Origin: Tethya wilhelma
Lineage: Eukaryota > Porifera > Demospongiae > Tethyida > Tethyidae
NCBI GenBank assembly: GCA_964030475.1
Contig: CAXIPT010000045.1
Location: 1-64,000, forward strand
DNA: 64,000 nt
Direction of reading: 5' to 3'
Part shown: positions 45,640 to 57,636 of the stretch, piece by piece
Layout: every line of letters starts with the position of its first letter
Numbering within the stretch: position 1 is the stretch's first letter
Made by a program: the position numbers and the translations under genes
Notes under the pieces: generated by a model
Seen by the model: only the letters and a program-made list of their open reading frames with translations
Database searches by the model: none
What the model was told of the DNA's origin: nothing

Positions 45640-45865
45640 AAAAAATATTATGCCAACATAGGAATGGCCAAATTGTAAAAAAGTGAGCAAACAAGACGGA
45701 ATGGTTGTCAGATTGAATTAGTTCATTTCACTGTGTCACCTTATGTTCATATTCCTAGTTCAATGACATTGAGACACAGGAATGAACTCTCTCAATCTGA
45801 CAACCATTCCGCCTTTTTGGCCATTCCTATGTTGGCATTACATTTCTAATGTTCTTGGTACTTAT
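45640..45865. mobile_element. Family A foldback MITE, diverged subtype
   Basis: Arms with CATAGGAATGGCCAAATTG; same subtype as 53245-53522. Confidence 0.65.
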
Positions 45866-46030
45866 TTGTTTAATTTTTTTTATTAATTGTTAACAATATC
45901 AGTAGAATTTAGTCTTTAGGTCATCAGCCCTTCAGTACAGTTATGCCTTTCAGACAGCTGAAACTCTGAACACAGACTCAGAGAGAACGACAGGAAAGGA
46001 CAGAACTTGGGGCACTGCATAGTGCAATAG

Positions 46031-46462
46031 ATTCCAAATAACGTGCACTTCAATATGGAAAGGGTCATTAGGCTTGCTAGCTATTGCATGATTTAGAAAT
46101 TTATGGCGGCCATATGGAGAAGGCGCTTTTCACCTTGTATCTAGCGACTCAATGAGAGACAAAAAACCGATGGCAAAAGCGACTGTCCCAAGTTTGTTCG
46201 TTCAAGAATCATCTTCTAAAAGCGAATGGTCTCTGAAAAAAGTTTAGCCAAGAATAAGAAGATGGAGAAAATTTGAGGTTTGGCATATTTTAGTTTTTTA
46301 GCGATTGTTTTAGGCCATGTTTTAGAAAGAGAAAGAGTTGAATAATAGCTTAAGAAGTCTTTTAGTGCCAAGCGCTCAGTTTTTGCAGAGTTATTTTGTG
46401 TAAATATTTGCATTGCGCTAATGGCCGTCCGTGCCATTCCAGTACTACCATACTGGAAATAT
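46031..46462 (-). mobile_element. Family B MITE arm, inverted
   Basis: From ATTCCAAATAACGTGCAC to CCAGTACTACCATACTGG. Confidence 0.7.
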
Positions 46463-46535
46463 TGACAAAGTTCCTTTATCCCTTATTGAAAAATACAATG
46501 GTCACATACATATCCATGGTGAAAATTATCATATA

Positions 46536-49063
46536 TGTGACCTGTCAAGGGAAAACGTGCCGGTTAGGAAAGTCTGCGAATTTTGAGTTAGCTATTCCAT
46601 GTATATCTAGGCCTTCCCAGGAAGCGCATATCAAAATTTGATGCGCATAGCTCAAGTAGTTTTCCAGATACAGCTCTTGCAAGCAGCCCTGCCTCCACTC
46701 GTGGCTTCCTAGAAAAATGGTTGTAAAGTTGTTGCTAGGTAAACTATGGGCGGTCCGTATACTCTCCGTATTATAATTAGATCATGTACAGTACATGCTG
46801 AATATTACCACAGCCAGCCACGTGGGGGCTAAAATTATTTAGTGAGAAGTGAGTAGCTAGGAAAGAAGACCCAGGAGACAGCTAATCGACTCAAGGAGGT
46901 AAGCGCTTGCCAGTAATGAGATAGATTCTAGGTACAGTAAGTTCCAAGAACTAATCTAAGCCTCAAAATAACCTGTACGATCGCCGTACAAGGAGAGGCA
47001 ATATTCACGAGTAGAAAGCTGCTGTATGAAAGCGCTTGGATTAGACAAGCGTGTACAAAGCTTTGGCTTGCCTTTCTGTCTATGTGCTGTAGCAACATTT
47101 TGAGATTAGTCAGCTTATAAGTCAAAGAAAACACCAAACAGTCGAACCGCCAATGTACGCATTTAATTTTTAGACCGGAAGTTGACCACACCCCTATGAA
47201 TATTTGTCAGTTTCTGAAGTAGTCTTGCCGTGTTTTCTACAGACGATATCTTCTAACCTTCTGCGATGATCTTCTTGAAGCCAAGTTTTACTACTCTTGT
47301 AGTAATAAAATACATTTTATACAGAACAATGGTGGCAAAATTGTCTTCAGCAGCAGCCTTACAACATACCAACTAAAGTGAAACTAAATTTAATTAGCTG
47401 TGTTTTCACCGTCCGAACAGCAGTTTGCAGGTGTTCAGGAATTTGATAATCCACAAACTGATAGAGTAATGGTAATGCTAACAAATTATGTAATAAATTT
47501 TTGTTCCCATATTTTCCATGACAGATACAAGACATTGAAAACTGACAAAAATCAATCCATATAGCTCTGGAGGCACGTGAAAAAGCATGATGTACATTGA
47601 TACATATATATTATTGCATGACTGGGAGGGCAATATGGGGAAATATTCAGCTCGAGAGTGGCAGTATTGGCCCGACCAACGGGAGGGACAATACAGAGCT
47701 CAAGAGCTGAATATTTCCCCAATATTGCCCGACCTTTGGAGTGCAATAATAGATTTATTATATGACTTTATGATAATTATTCTTCAGCAACAAACCACGG
47801 CCACTTGAACACAAACCAGTATGTACTATGTGTAGGTATAGCTGCAGCTGTATATAAGTATCTGTGGTTACTAGCTATGTAAATTGACCCATGTCTCTAA
47901 CATGTAGATCTTGTAGTGATAATTAAAGTGTGCAATAACCTTCCATGCAATATGGGAGAATATTGCCCAGCTACTGACCAATCAGATTGCTTATAGAACA
48001 CTAGTCATATAATAAAAATAAATAATACATGTATTTGAAAAACAATAGTAATATTCTTGCCAGGTTGATACGAATTATACTGTCATAATAATAATAATAA
48101 AACTGTGATACAATTTGAAGGGTATAGTGCTCTTTAATTAGAATCTGTACACAATTTTTGTTAAATCTTGAGTATTTCAAGTTGTATGTCGTTGCCAACA
48201 TGAATTTTAGTATTCTGGATGTTAGTGCTGAATTACAAACATATCTAGAGCACAAAAACCTTGAGAATTGCATGGTTTACAGAGATATAACCAGCAATAT
48301 TCGCCCAAATATACATCTCTGTTTCTCTCTAAATACAAATGGGAACAAAAAAGTATTGGCTTGTAATACAACTATGATGTCCGTTTTACTGTATGCAAGC
48401 TTCTTACCTGCTGATATTCCTGCGAACTGCTGTTCGGACGCACTTTGTAGGGAAGGTTCAAAAGACAGCACTCGAACGTACCAGCTTGAAACGAACACTG
48501 TGTTACATCCGTGTCACTTGCAAATACGGGACTTGTCACTTGCACATACGGGACTTGTGCCATTCTGATCAGGAGGCGTTGCTCTTTACTTCATGCAGCA
48601 CACTTCCGCAAAATACGTAAGAAGTTGACACAGAAAAAAGCTCAAAAATGGAGTTAAATTTTTGATAGAATTAGACGATGACGTAATGCAATTCACGTCC
48701 GAAATTAACCTTGTACTACTACCATACGTACTTCCGGTGATGGGCGGTTCGACTGCAAATAATAATTCATTTTTAGTGGCAGCTCCCTTGCTCATAAATA
48801 TTCGCTACGGTTTGTTGCACAACATAGCAACTGTCCTCCGTGTTAGCAACTAAGTAAAAATGAACGAGGCTGACATTGCTGTCTATATCTCTGCAACAGA
48901 AGCAGCTCCACCCCTCAAATTTTGCATGGAGCATGCTGAGATGTAGCGCAGCACAGCCGTGCACGAAAAAAAAATTCACGCAAAAATGCGAATTAAACTA
49001 AAACCGCATTTTACTCCAAAAACAATAATTTCCTAACCGGCACGTTTTCCCTTGACAGTCACA
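46536..49063. mobile_element. 2.5-kb TA-flanked TGTGACC element (family E)
   Basis: Ends TA|TGTGACCTGTCAAGGGAAAA and inverse|TA. No transposase recognised. From about 47095 outward it is repeated, inverted, at 60646-59124. It contains an extra roughly 410-base insert (47606-48016) missing from the inverted copy. Confidence 0.7.
47606..48016. mobile_element. Insertion present in only one of two near-identical arms
   Basis: Ends ATTATTGCATGACTGGG and CTAGTCATATAATAA look inverse. The interior has a palindrome (GGGGAAATATTCAGCTC and its inverse). The other arm (around 60120) lacks it. Short unstable frames only. Confidence 0.6.
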
Positions 49064-49251
49064 TATGTACTCGGGTAAGATCTTTTCCTCATTAATGGCT
49101 TTAATATATTCTTGAAGAGATACTTGCAAGTTTCTTTGCAAACAAAGTCTTTTCCTCTGAATTTTTAGGCACAGATGATAAGCTGTGTATAAGTTAGAGT
49201 CAATACAGATTGGACTGATACCTTTCATGATACATATGAGTACCATTATAC

Positions 49252-49833
49252 TAGCCTCGTTCCCAGGCTCCTCCTTTGGGAATATTTTCTTTGAAAATAA
49301 GGAAGGAGAGAGCCTGGTACCAGTAGTCACGTGATTGACGTACAGGGTAGACGTCTGGTAGGTACTGGTAGACGTGAGTTCACTCAGTATTACATGCTTT
49401 GCCTAAAATGCATCATGCACATCACGGCATGTGTTGTAGCATGCTCAGGTCAGTTAGGGCATGTAACAGTTATTTTGGCAATGCAGAAGTTTAGTTAAGG
49501 ATATCATCGTAATGGTTTATTTCTAAGCTGTGAAACTTAGTACCACTGGAGTGTCTTCACATACACCAAGTTTAAGTATCACGTGATCAAGGGGGGCAGG
49601 GCGGGGCTAGTCCAAATAAATGCACTTTTAAAAATTCGCAACTGTAGCTAATTAGCCATGCTTACCAAATTTTGACACAAAATTTTTTTGCTTGGTATCT
49701 TTCCTATTCTGCCTGGAACAACCTGGAGTGAGCTTTAGTTTCGGAGAAATGCTTAAAAAACCTCAAATTCTAATAAATGCACACCTACTTAAATATGCAA
49801 AACTAGAATATCTCTACAGCTATTTACCCCACC
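49252..49833. mobile_element. Truncated Mutator-like element (as 57637-58926)
   Basis: Starts TAGCCTCGTTCCCAGGC and is the inverse of 58926-58345 along its whole length; stops at the N at 49834. Confidence 0.75.
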
Positions 49834-49834
49834 N

Positions 49835-50700
49835 ACATTGTTTCAGTTACTCATCACTGAAGTTTCGACTTCTCTATTTTGAAATATCATAATTTAGCAG
49901 GCCATATCAGCAACCTACTCAGACAAAACCCGTGACATTTCATTTTGTGACATGCTTTATGACACAATTTACTAACACAAGAGCTCTAGTTTCTGTGAAA
50001 CAAATCTTGATCTGTTCTCTTGAAACTAGCAAGAAGAATCAGCCGTAGAAAATTTCAGTATGGTAAACTATTGAGTTTGGTAAGGATCGCTACACCCACT
50101 TGCTGAATTATTGGCTTTCAGCAGAAAACAAATAATATAATTGAAACTATCAACACAAAGTTTTGTAGTGCGAAAGAGCTGATGGTATGTATAAAACAGT
50201 ACATGGCAGTGATCATAAAACTGTTTTCATCGATATTAGCATAAGTGATTGGCATTTATGGAGCTCTGAAGAGGGAACAACATGAAATTTATCAGTACAC
50301 ATCAACAAAGATATGGTGACAAAAAATTTTGTGAAACATGCCAGGTACCCAGACTTGGAATTTACAGAGCTACATAGTTATGCCACAATATCCATAAGTT
50401 TTGACTTGTTCCCATACTTTCTACAGATACCAGCTCACACCCTATTAGGAAGTGAACTGACGAAATCAGCCACTAAACCAGTCTGAAAACACAGAGAACA
50501 AGCGTATATGCTTTAATTTCATTAAAAAATACTAAAACAACATATTTACTTACCTTGTATACAGTTTCCCCAGTCTCAATTGCTTTGAAAATAGTGCAAG
50601 ACCTTCTCTTGTATAGCTACCTACATTCGCCAATTTCAGCTGAATTTACTACAAAAGTGACGTCAAGATTGCAAATAAATTCACGTGACATGAGACCTGG
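49835..50700. other. Unassigned AT-rich stretch
   Basis: No gene or repeat recognised apart from scattered AT-rich runs. Confidence 0.35.
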
Positions 50701-50711
50701 CGAAACCACTG

Positions 50712-50915
50712 TGATACCTGGTTGCTCTTCTTAAGAGATGAATCAGGACTTTGATTATCATAACATATAGAAAGGCAAGTAAATCTTATGATACAGCTCC
50801 TACCTCCAAATGACTGAGATGTGTGTTTCACTTCAGTATCAAGTAGGCTACACAACTTACCAGGTCAGCAGCCCGCCGCTGGCTCAGTGAGTCTGGCTTG
50901 CCAGACTACTAATGT
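50712..50915 (+). repeat. Module M (middle of B-M-A composite), solitary
   Basis: GGTTGCTCTTCTTAAGAGATG through GGCTTGCCAGACTACTA, as in 26575-26760 and 54060-54275. Confidence 0.7.
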
Positions 50916-50981
50916 ATGTTGTTGGTCATGCATGCATATGACTTCTCATACAAATTCATGCATGCATGCACATTTACACAG

Positions 50982-51305
50982 AAATTACACGATCGTCAAG
51001 CTACCCTACAGATGTCATCATTGTCTGCTGATGATAAAAAGAAGTGGGCACAAGTGCTTACATTCGATATTATGTCAAGCGAAGACGATGGCAGTGATGA
51101 TGACACTATTTTTATTCATTCCCCACTGTGGCGTTCTTCTGAAGTTAATGAATTCTATACGGTTCTTGATAGAAAATCTAAAGAATCCAAGTCAAAGCAG
51201 GCACTAAGGCAAATGAAAAGTTGTGTTATTGGTCCATGTTCAGACCAATCTCAACCCAAAGATTCAAAAATTCCTAAGTGGGCATTTGTATCAGGTGTAT
51301 GCTGA
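50982..51305 (+). CDS. Terminal exon of a multi-copy animal protein of unknown function
   Basis: TTTACACAG acceptor, then 107 codons. SSLSADDKKKWAQVLTFDIM, an acidic SSEDDGSDDDTIFIHSPLWRS, then VNEFYTVLDRKSKESKSKQALRQMK, and a stop. The SPLWRS..F...LD..S...RQ.K pattern resembles the C-terminus of a protein family expanded in sponges and cnidarians, often near transposons. I cannot name a function. Upstream exons not found; module M abuts on the left, so this may be an orphan fragment. Confidence 0.45.
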   Translation, partial: KLHDRQATLQMSSLSADDKKKWAQVLTFDIMSSEDDGSDDDTIFIHSPLWRSSEVNEFYTVLDRKSKESKSKQALRQMKSCVIGPCSDQSQPKDSKIPKWAFVSGVC

Positions 51306-51425
51306 ACATGCATTGTGAGTAACTTACTTTTGCTATTTTTCAAGTTTTGACTGAGACCAATCCTATGTATATATAGCATGTAATTTAAATTAGTTGTTTT
51401 ATGTTTTCCAAAGACAATAATTATT

Positions 51426-51907
51426 ATTCCCAGTACGGTAGTACTGGGTACATAGGAATGGCACGAATGGCCCATTAGCGCAATACAAATATTCACGCAA
51501 ATAACTCTGCAAAAACTGAGCGCTTGACACTAAAAGGCTTCTTAAGTTACTATTTAGCTCATTCTCTTTCTAATGAGCCCAAAAACATGTCCTAAAACCA
51601 TCGCTAAAGTAACAAACTAAAATATGCCAAACCTTCAATTTTCTTCATCTTCTTATTCTTCTTCTATCTTCTCATGCCATATCTCAAAGACGATTCACTT
51701 TTAGAAGCTGATTCTTGAGCGAACAAACTTGGTTTCTTTGTCTTCAATCGCTTTTGCCATCGGTTTTTTGTGTCTCTCATTGAGTCGCTAGATACAAGGC
51801 GAAAAGCGCTTTCTCCATATGGCAGCCATTAATTTCTAAACTCATGCATTATTCATTAGCTAGCTTAACGACCCTTTCCACATATTCAAGTGTGCGTTAT
51901 TTGGAAT
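51426..51907 (+). mobile_element. Family B MITE arm
   Basis: ATTCCCAGTACGGTAGTACT to GTGCGTTATTTGGAAT. Confidence 0.7.
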
Positions 51908-52015
51908 CTATTGCAAGTACTCACATGCAGTGCCCCAAGCTCATCTGCCCTATCTTTTCGTTCTCTCTGTTCAGTTCTTCGGTAGGGAAGTTATCTATAG
52001 TTAACAAGACACATA

Positions 52016-53090
52016 TGTGACCCAATTTCGGAAAACCGACCAGATGTAGTAAAACTTTGTTTGTAGTAATCGGCGATTGTAGTGTAATTCGCGACACACT
52101 CGCAAAATTAATTTTTTTGCACCAATGGGGAGGGGCACACCTTGGCGAGCTGCAGACGTGATTTTACGGGTGGGGCTGCTTCTACTGCTGAGATATAAGC
52201 GTTTGAATGCAGCTATACCAGCCATGGCTAGCTTCTCTCCCGTTAGTACACAGGATGCGTTGCCATGTTCATTGATAAATTATTCTGATAAGTATATACA
52301 TGATGCAGCTGCTGCTGTGCATCTCATTATAATCTTGCATATTTAATGTGCAACAAAAAAATGCATTGTTCATGAACTAAACACTTCTAGCAGAAAGAAA
52401 TCTCTTCCAGATGATCAGAAGATGGCCCACAGTGTTGCAGAATCGCTGGGCTATGCCAGGAGCTGTTAATCTGTGCATAATATGTATTATACATTGTGTA
52501 TAATAAATTTGCAATGAAATTTGTGGGAGAAAGAAGCTAAGCGCTTCTTATTATGTGCAATAAGTATTAGCTAAACAGTTTCCTACCAGTTAGAATAGCT
52601 ATAGATGCATGCATTAATATTGGGCGCTTATTTCTGCGCCATTTATAGCTTAGTTACTCTAGTTACAGCCCACCCGCTACATTATTCTACTTAGTAGACT
52701 TACTTACCTCGTTGGTGAATCCTCCTGGAAGGCTCCATGGTCTTCTGTGTCTTTAAAAAGGCTCATAAAGTAAGTTTTAACTAGCGCTTCAACAAACTTC
52801 ATGCATATTCTGATACTACACTAAAATTGTACCACAAACATAAATTGTTTGTAACACGGATAGTATACGGAGTTTGTGTACTCGCGCTTAGCAACGTATT
52901 CGCTCACGATTTTAGCGAGTAAAATTGGAATGAACGGTTGGTATATTTGAGCTCATATCTCCAAAACTATAGCGCCTAGCCGCATCAAATTTGGAAAATA
53001 GCTAGCTGCAATGACATAGATTACAATGCAAGTGCTATCTCAAAATTCGCATATTACTACATCTGGTCGGTTTTCCAAAATTCGGTCACA
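52016..53090. mobile_element. Complete TA-flanked TGTGACC element (family H)
   Basis: TA|TGTGACCCAATTTCGGAAAA with inverse|TA, 1075 bases. The arms also share ACCGACCAGATGTAGTAA. Internal blocks recur at 20521-21145 and 27559-28151. Non-coding. Confidence 0.75.
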
Positions 53091-53244
53091 TATAATTGAC
53101 AAATCACATTTAGCTTGCGATTTCAGAGTTTCAGCTGTCTTAAAGGCAGTGCATGGCTCCGATGACTGTACTCATAGTACTGGGCGGCTCTACTTGGGCT
53201 AAACATTGATAGCTATAAACAATTATTCAAAAAAAATAGAACAA

Positions 53245-53522
53245 ACAAGTACAAAAAACATTAGAAATGTAATGCAAACATAGGAATGGCCAAATTGTAA
53301 AAAAGTGAGCAAACAAGATAGGAATGGTTGTGAGATTGAGCGACTCGGAGTTCATTTCTGTGTCTACAATGTCATTGAGCTCAGTAGGGATATGAACATA
53401 GGTGACACAGTGAAATGAACTCCTTGCTCAATCTCACAACCATTCCTATCTTGTTTGCTCACTTTTTTACAATTTGGCCATTCCTATGTTTGCATTACAT
53501 TTCTATTGTTTTTTGTACTTGT
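53245..53522. mobile_element. Family A foldback MITE, diverged subtype
   Basis: ACAAGTACAAAAAACATTAG arms around a short centre. Confidence 0.7.
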
Positions 53523-53538
53523 TATTAATTGTAATTCA

Positions 53539-54582
53539 TTCCCAGTACGGTAGTACTGGGTACACAGGAATGGCACGGATCGCCCATTAGCGCAATACAA
53601 ATATTCACGCGAATAACTCTGCAAAAACTGAGCGCTTAGCACTAAAAGGCTTCTTAGGCTATTTAGCTTATTCTCTTTCTAATGAGCCCAAAAATATGGC
53701 CTGAAACGATCGCTAAGGTAACAAACACAAATATGCCAAACCTCCTATTTCTCCATCTTCTTCTTTTTCTTCTTCTATCTTGGCTCAACTTTTCTCAGAG
53801 ACTATTCACTTTTAGAAGCTGATTCTTGAATGAATGAACTTGGTTTCTTCCGGTACAGTCGCTTTTGCCATCGGTTTTTGGCGCCTCCCATTGAGTAGCT
53901 AGATACAAGGCGAAAAGCGCCTCCTCCATATGGCTGCCATTAATTTCTACACTCATGCATAATTCATTAGCTTCTAGAAAATTCAAATTGACGACCCTTT
54001 CCACGCATAAAGTGTGCTTTATTTGGAATTAAATGCAGTGAAGTTGCAAGGAACAATTTTGTGATACCTGGTTGCTCTTCTTAAGAGATGAATCAGGACT
54101 TTGATTACCATAACATATAGAAAGACAAGTAAATCTTATGATACAGCTCCTGCCTCCAAATGACTGAGATGTGTGTTTCACTTCAGTATCAAGCAGGCTA
54201 CACAAGTTGTGACTTCCAAGCACTAGCTCAGCAGCCAACAGCTGGCTCAGTGAGTCTGGCTTGCCAGACTACTAGCTCAGTAGCTAGCTACACACACCAA
54301 CTCAAATGTAATTTGTAGAAATATGGAAAAATGAGAGCAAACAAGTAAAAAAAACATTGGAAATGTAATGAGACACAGGAATGGCTAAATTGTTAAAAGA
54401 ACGCAAACAAGATGGAATGGCTGTTAGAGTGTGTAAGGAATTCTTCCTGTGGACAAAATGAGAGACTGAATGAGGAGACTGTTAAATGCAGCCCATACAG
54501 GAAGAATTCTGCACACACTCTTAACAGCCATTCCATCTTGTTTGCGTTCTTTTTACGATTTAGCTATTCCTGTGTGTCCAAT
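53539..54582 (+). mobile_element. Composite MITE unit B-M-A
   Basis: B arm 53539-54032, M 54060-54338, A 54340-54582; the A right end is cut short. Confidence 0.65.
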
Positions 54583-55062
54583 GTAGAAAGGCGGGTAAAT
54601 CTTATGATACAGCCCTGCCTCCAAATGACTGAGATGTGGAGATGTGTGTTTCACTTCAGTATCAAGCAGGCTACACAACTTACTCAGCAGCCTGCCGTTC
54701 AGTAGCCTGGCTTGCCAGACTACTAGCTCAGTAGCTAGCTACACATACCAACTCAAATATAATTTGTAGTATTATGGAAAAATGAGAACAAACAAGTAAA
54801 AAAAAACATTGGAAATGTAACGAGACACTGGAATGGGGCTAAATCGTAAAAAGAAGGCAAACAAGATGGAATGGTTGTTAGAGTGTGTAAGGAATTCTTC
54901 CTGTGGGCAAAATGAGAGACTCATTAAGGAGATTGCTAAATGCAGCCCATACAGGAAGAATTCTGCACTCACTCTAACAACCATTCCATCTTGTTTGCCT
55001 TCTTTTTACAATTTAGCCCCATTCCTGTGTCTCGTTACATTTCCAATGTTTTTTTTTACTTA
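54583..55062 (+). mobile_element. Second M-A unit in tandem
   Basis: M (54583-54788) followed by A (54791-55062), lacking B. Looks like a partial tandem duplication of the neighbour. Confidence 0.65.
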
Positions 55063-55383
55063 TATATTATAGTATCGTATGATCATATTAATCAATGTTT
55101 ACACATCTAAATATTTTACAACATAACATGACATGAAATGTCTTCTGTAATGGAAGTGTTAATCTACATGAAATGTAAAAGAAATGTGGCATGCTCAGCA
55201 TGTGTTAGGTGCATTAAATTGAGCCCTGTCTCTCATTTTGGTATGTGTGTTCAACTAATCCTTCCTACTTGACATGTAACATGACATGTCACATGTCTTG
55301 TACAAAGGACATTAAGCAGAAATGTGGTGTGTTAGCCATCTGTCAAGTGCAAGTTATGGAGTAATACATCCCATTTTTTTACT
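55063..55383. other. Unassigned stretch
   Basis: No gene; ACATGTAACATGACATGTCAC-like short palindromes near 55270. Confidence 0.35.
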
Positions 55384-57010
55384 GTGTCAATTTCATTACT
55401 TTGCATGGCACCAGAAAATGTGGCACACTGCTTTAGCAGCTCTACGAACAAAGCACATCACAAAAGATACTTGACATTAGTCCATTTGTTGTAGTAACCT
55501 TTCAATTTAGCTCTATCACAAGATGAAACTGAAGAATCTTCAGATAAGGAGGCTGTATATACTCCAAAGTTAAAAACTATTCGTTTCATAGCATTTATTT
55601 TATGAATCACCCATCATGTACCACTTGCATGAACTGGTCTTAAGCCTCCATCATTTAGCTCACAGCAATCCTTGAGATCATTTGCAATATCCTCTAGTCG
55701 ACGACATTTTTTAGGCAATTTCTCATACAAGTAGTAGAGTTTGAGTAGTAGATCATCAACAAGGTCGAATGAAGTAGATTTAAGAGCATCCTTGATGCAA
55801 GTTCTAAGCGGTGGGCAAGGCACAACATCCAAAACATCCAATCTACCGTAGATCTTCTAAAAATTCGTCACCTCTTATTATTCAGCACCCTTTACCAGAT
55901 TTATTAAATTTACCTCTAATTTTTCGGCAAAGGTCGTCATGTGTATATACCAACATATGCAATTGAGCATGCGCACGTGGCACATGCGATGAATAATCTC
56001 TAAAAATTCGGCAAAGCTCGAACGTATTTAATTTTTTTGCGCCGAATTTTTAGAAGATTTACGGTAATCGTGTTTCAACTAATCCTTTGAGGCCACCTGC
56101 AGCTATGTTGGCAAAAGCACCATTAGTGCCAATACCTACAAGTTTTACACACTTCTCATAAGAAGATTCCCAAAAGTTGAAGGGCAGTCTTAAGAACTTG
56201 AAAAAGGCCCTCACCAGTGACAAAATCAGGCTGAATGACAGAAAAGTAGTCCATGCAGGTGTGGATCTTTTTATCTACAGCTCTTCTATCACACCAAACA
56301 ACAAGAAGAGCTTCATTATCAACATTTGCTTTATCAGTAGAAGCATCAAGTATAAATGAGAAAAACTTGGAATCAATCAGTTTTAATCAATTTTTGTCGT
56401 TTTGACTCTGCAATGAAGTGAATTATTTCTTTACTAGCATTTTCATTAACGTATGAATCACCTACAGAAACCCCGTGGTGCTTCTCTAAATCACAAATTC
56501 TTGAGTATTTACATGGTGGTAAATTCTCAGAAGCAATAAAAAATAGATGTCGAATTTCACTTGGAACTTCTGTCGCTCTTCTTCAGACAGTCTACTAAAT
56601 GCCTGTGCAATTGTAGAATAGCTTGCAGGGCCTAAACCAACACTCTCTGCTTGCTTTTTGTTCAGTAGATGCATGGCCTGAGTATGCTGGTCATTTTGTG
56701 CATGGTCTCTAACATTGCTAGAATCTGCCCCTTAGGGCTAAAGTTTTTTCTCCGCTCTATTTTATCTTTAAATTCTGTACATACTTTACATTTCAATTGA
56801 GTCACATACTTTTCCTACCGTGCTTCTCACTTGAACTGTCTAACCAAAAAACTGTCTGAAACTTGCGGTCAAGTTCTTGTTTCCATTTTTGATAAGTAGA
56901 GTACTCAACTTTGCGTTTCTTAGAACTGAATTTTATTAGTGCTTGAAGTGGCCTTTGAATCACAAGTTTGCTTCATCACAAAACTAGAACCTTCACAAAA
57001 GTAGCAACAC
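55384..57010 (-). pseudogene. hAT transposase N-terminal half (ZNF862-like lineage)
   Basis: Minus-strand pieces in order: KWKQELDREFQTVFWLD near 56890; HLLNKKQAESVGLGPASYST and LSEEERQKFQVKFDIYFLL (56674-56486); a STDKANVDNEALLVVWCDR stretch near 56330, the usual first catalytic-Asp region; then IKDALKSTSFDLVDDLLLKLYY and LYEKLPKKCRRLEDI up to GGLRPVHASGT (55841-55614); and LKGYYNK..LLKPCATFSG remnants near 55560-55400. Interrupted by a MITE at 55844-56066 and by frame shifts. Complementary in content to 37854-39926. Confidence 0.7.
55844..56066. mobile_element. Small MITE inserted in the hAT gene
   Basis: TACCGTAGATCTTCTAAAAAT and inverse ends; ATC on both sides may be the duplication. Confidence 0.65.
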
Positions 57011-57627
57011 ATGGAAGACTGCTGATGTAGTGCACATGTGTTCAAGCAGTAAATTTTGCTGACAACCTCAGTAAATTTTGCTGACAATTCCATGTGTGGT
57101 CAACTGACCGAGTCAGCACAAAAATGCGTGGACAAATGATGATTATGGATGGAAATTGACCGATGACCGGATGTTATTTTAACCACTGTTACTTATACAT
57201 AGTCACAGAGAAAATGGATATCACAATTTCGTAGTGACATTACGCTACGCATGCGCTTAAGTATTTGCTATACTGACAAGCAAGAGTTCTGGAAGAGACA
57301 TAATTTTGAACATTTTACCAGTAAATTCACAAATTTGAAATGTTGAAGTGACTATATTCATTTTGATAAAATGTAGGAAAATAAAAAATTTCCCTCACTA
57401 CGTTTTAAGCACTGTAATACTATCATATTGGTTCTGGACTTGCAAACTGACTGCTATTTTAATTTGTATTGTTGGGCATATACACTTTTTGACGGAACGT
57501 TAATGTATCTGTGACAAAAATTTAATGCATGTATCATCAATTATCATACCTACATTGATATCTGTGTGCAAACTAATGTGCATCTTAGTTAATCTAGTCT
57601 TGTTTTATCAATTAATCTTGTGTAGTA
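57011..57627. other. Unassigned AT-rich stretch
   Basis: No gene recognised. Confidence 0.35.
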
Positions 57628-57636
57628 GTATAATGG

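Larger units (their letters stand above)
47095..49833. repeat. Left arm of long inverted duplication
   Basis: See 58345-60646. It ends exactly at the N at 49834, which raises the chance that the duplication comes from assembly of two haplotypes. Confidence 0.75.
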
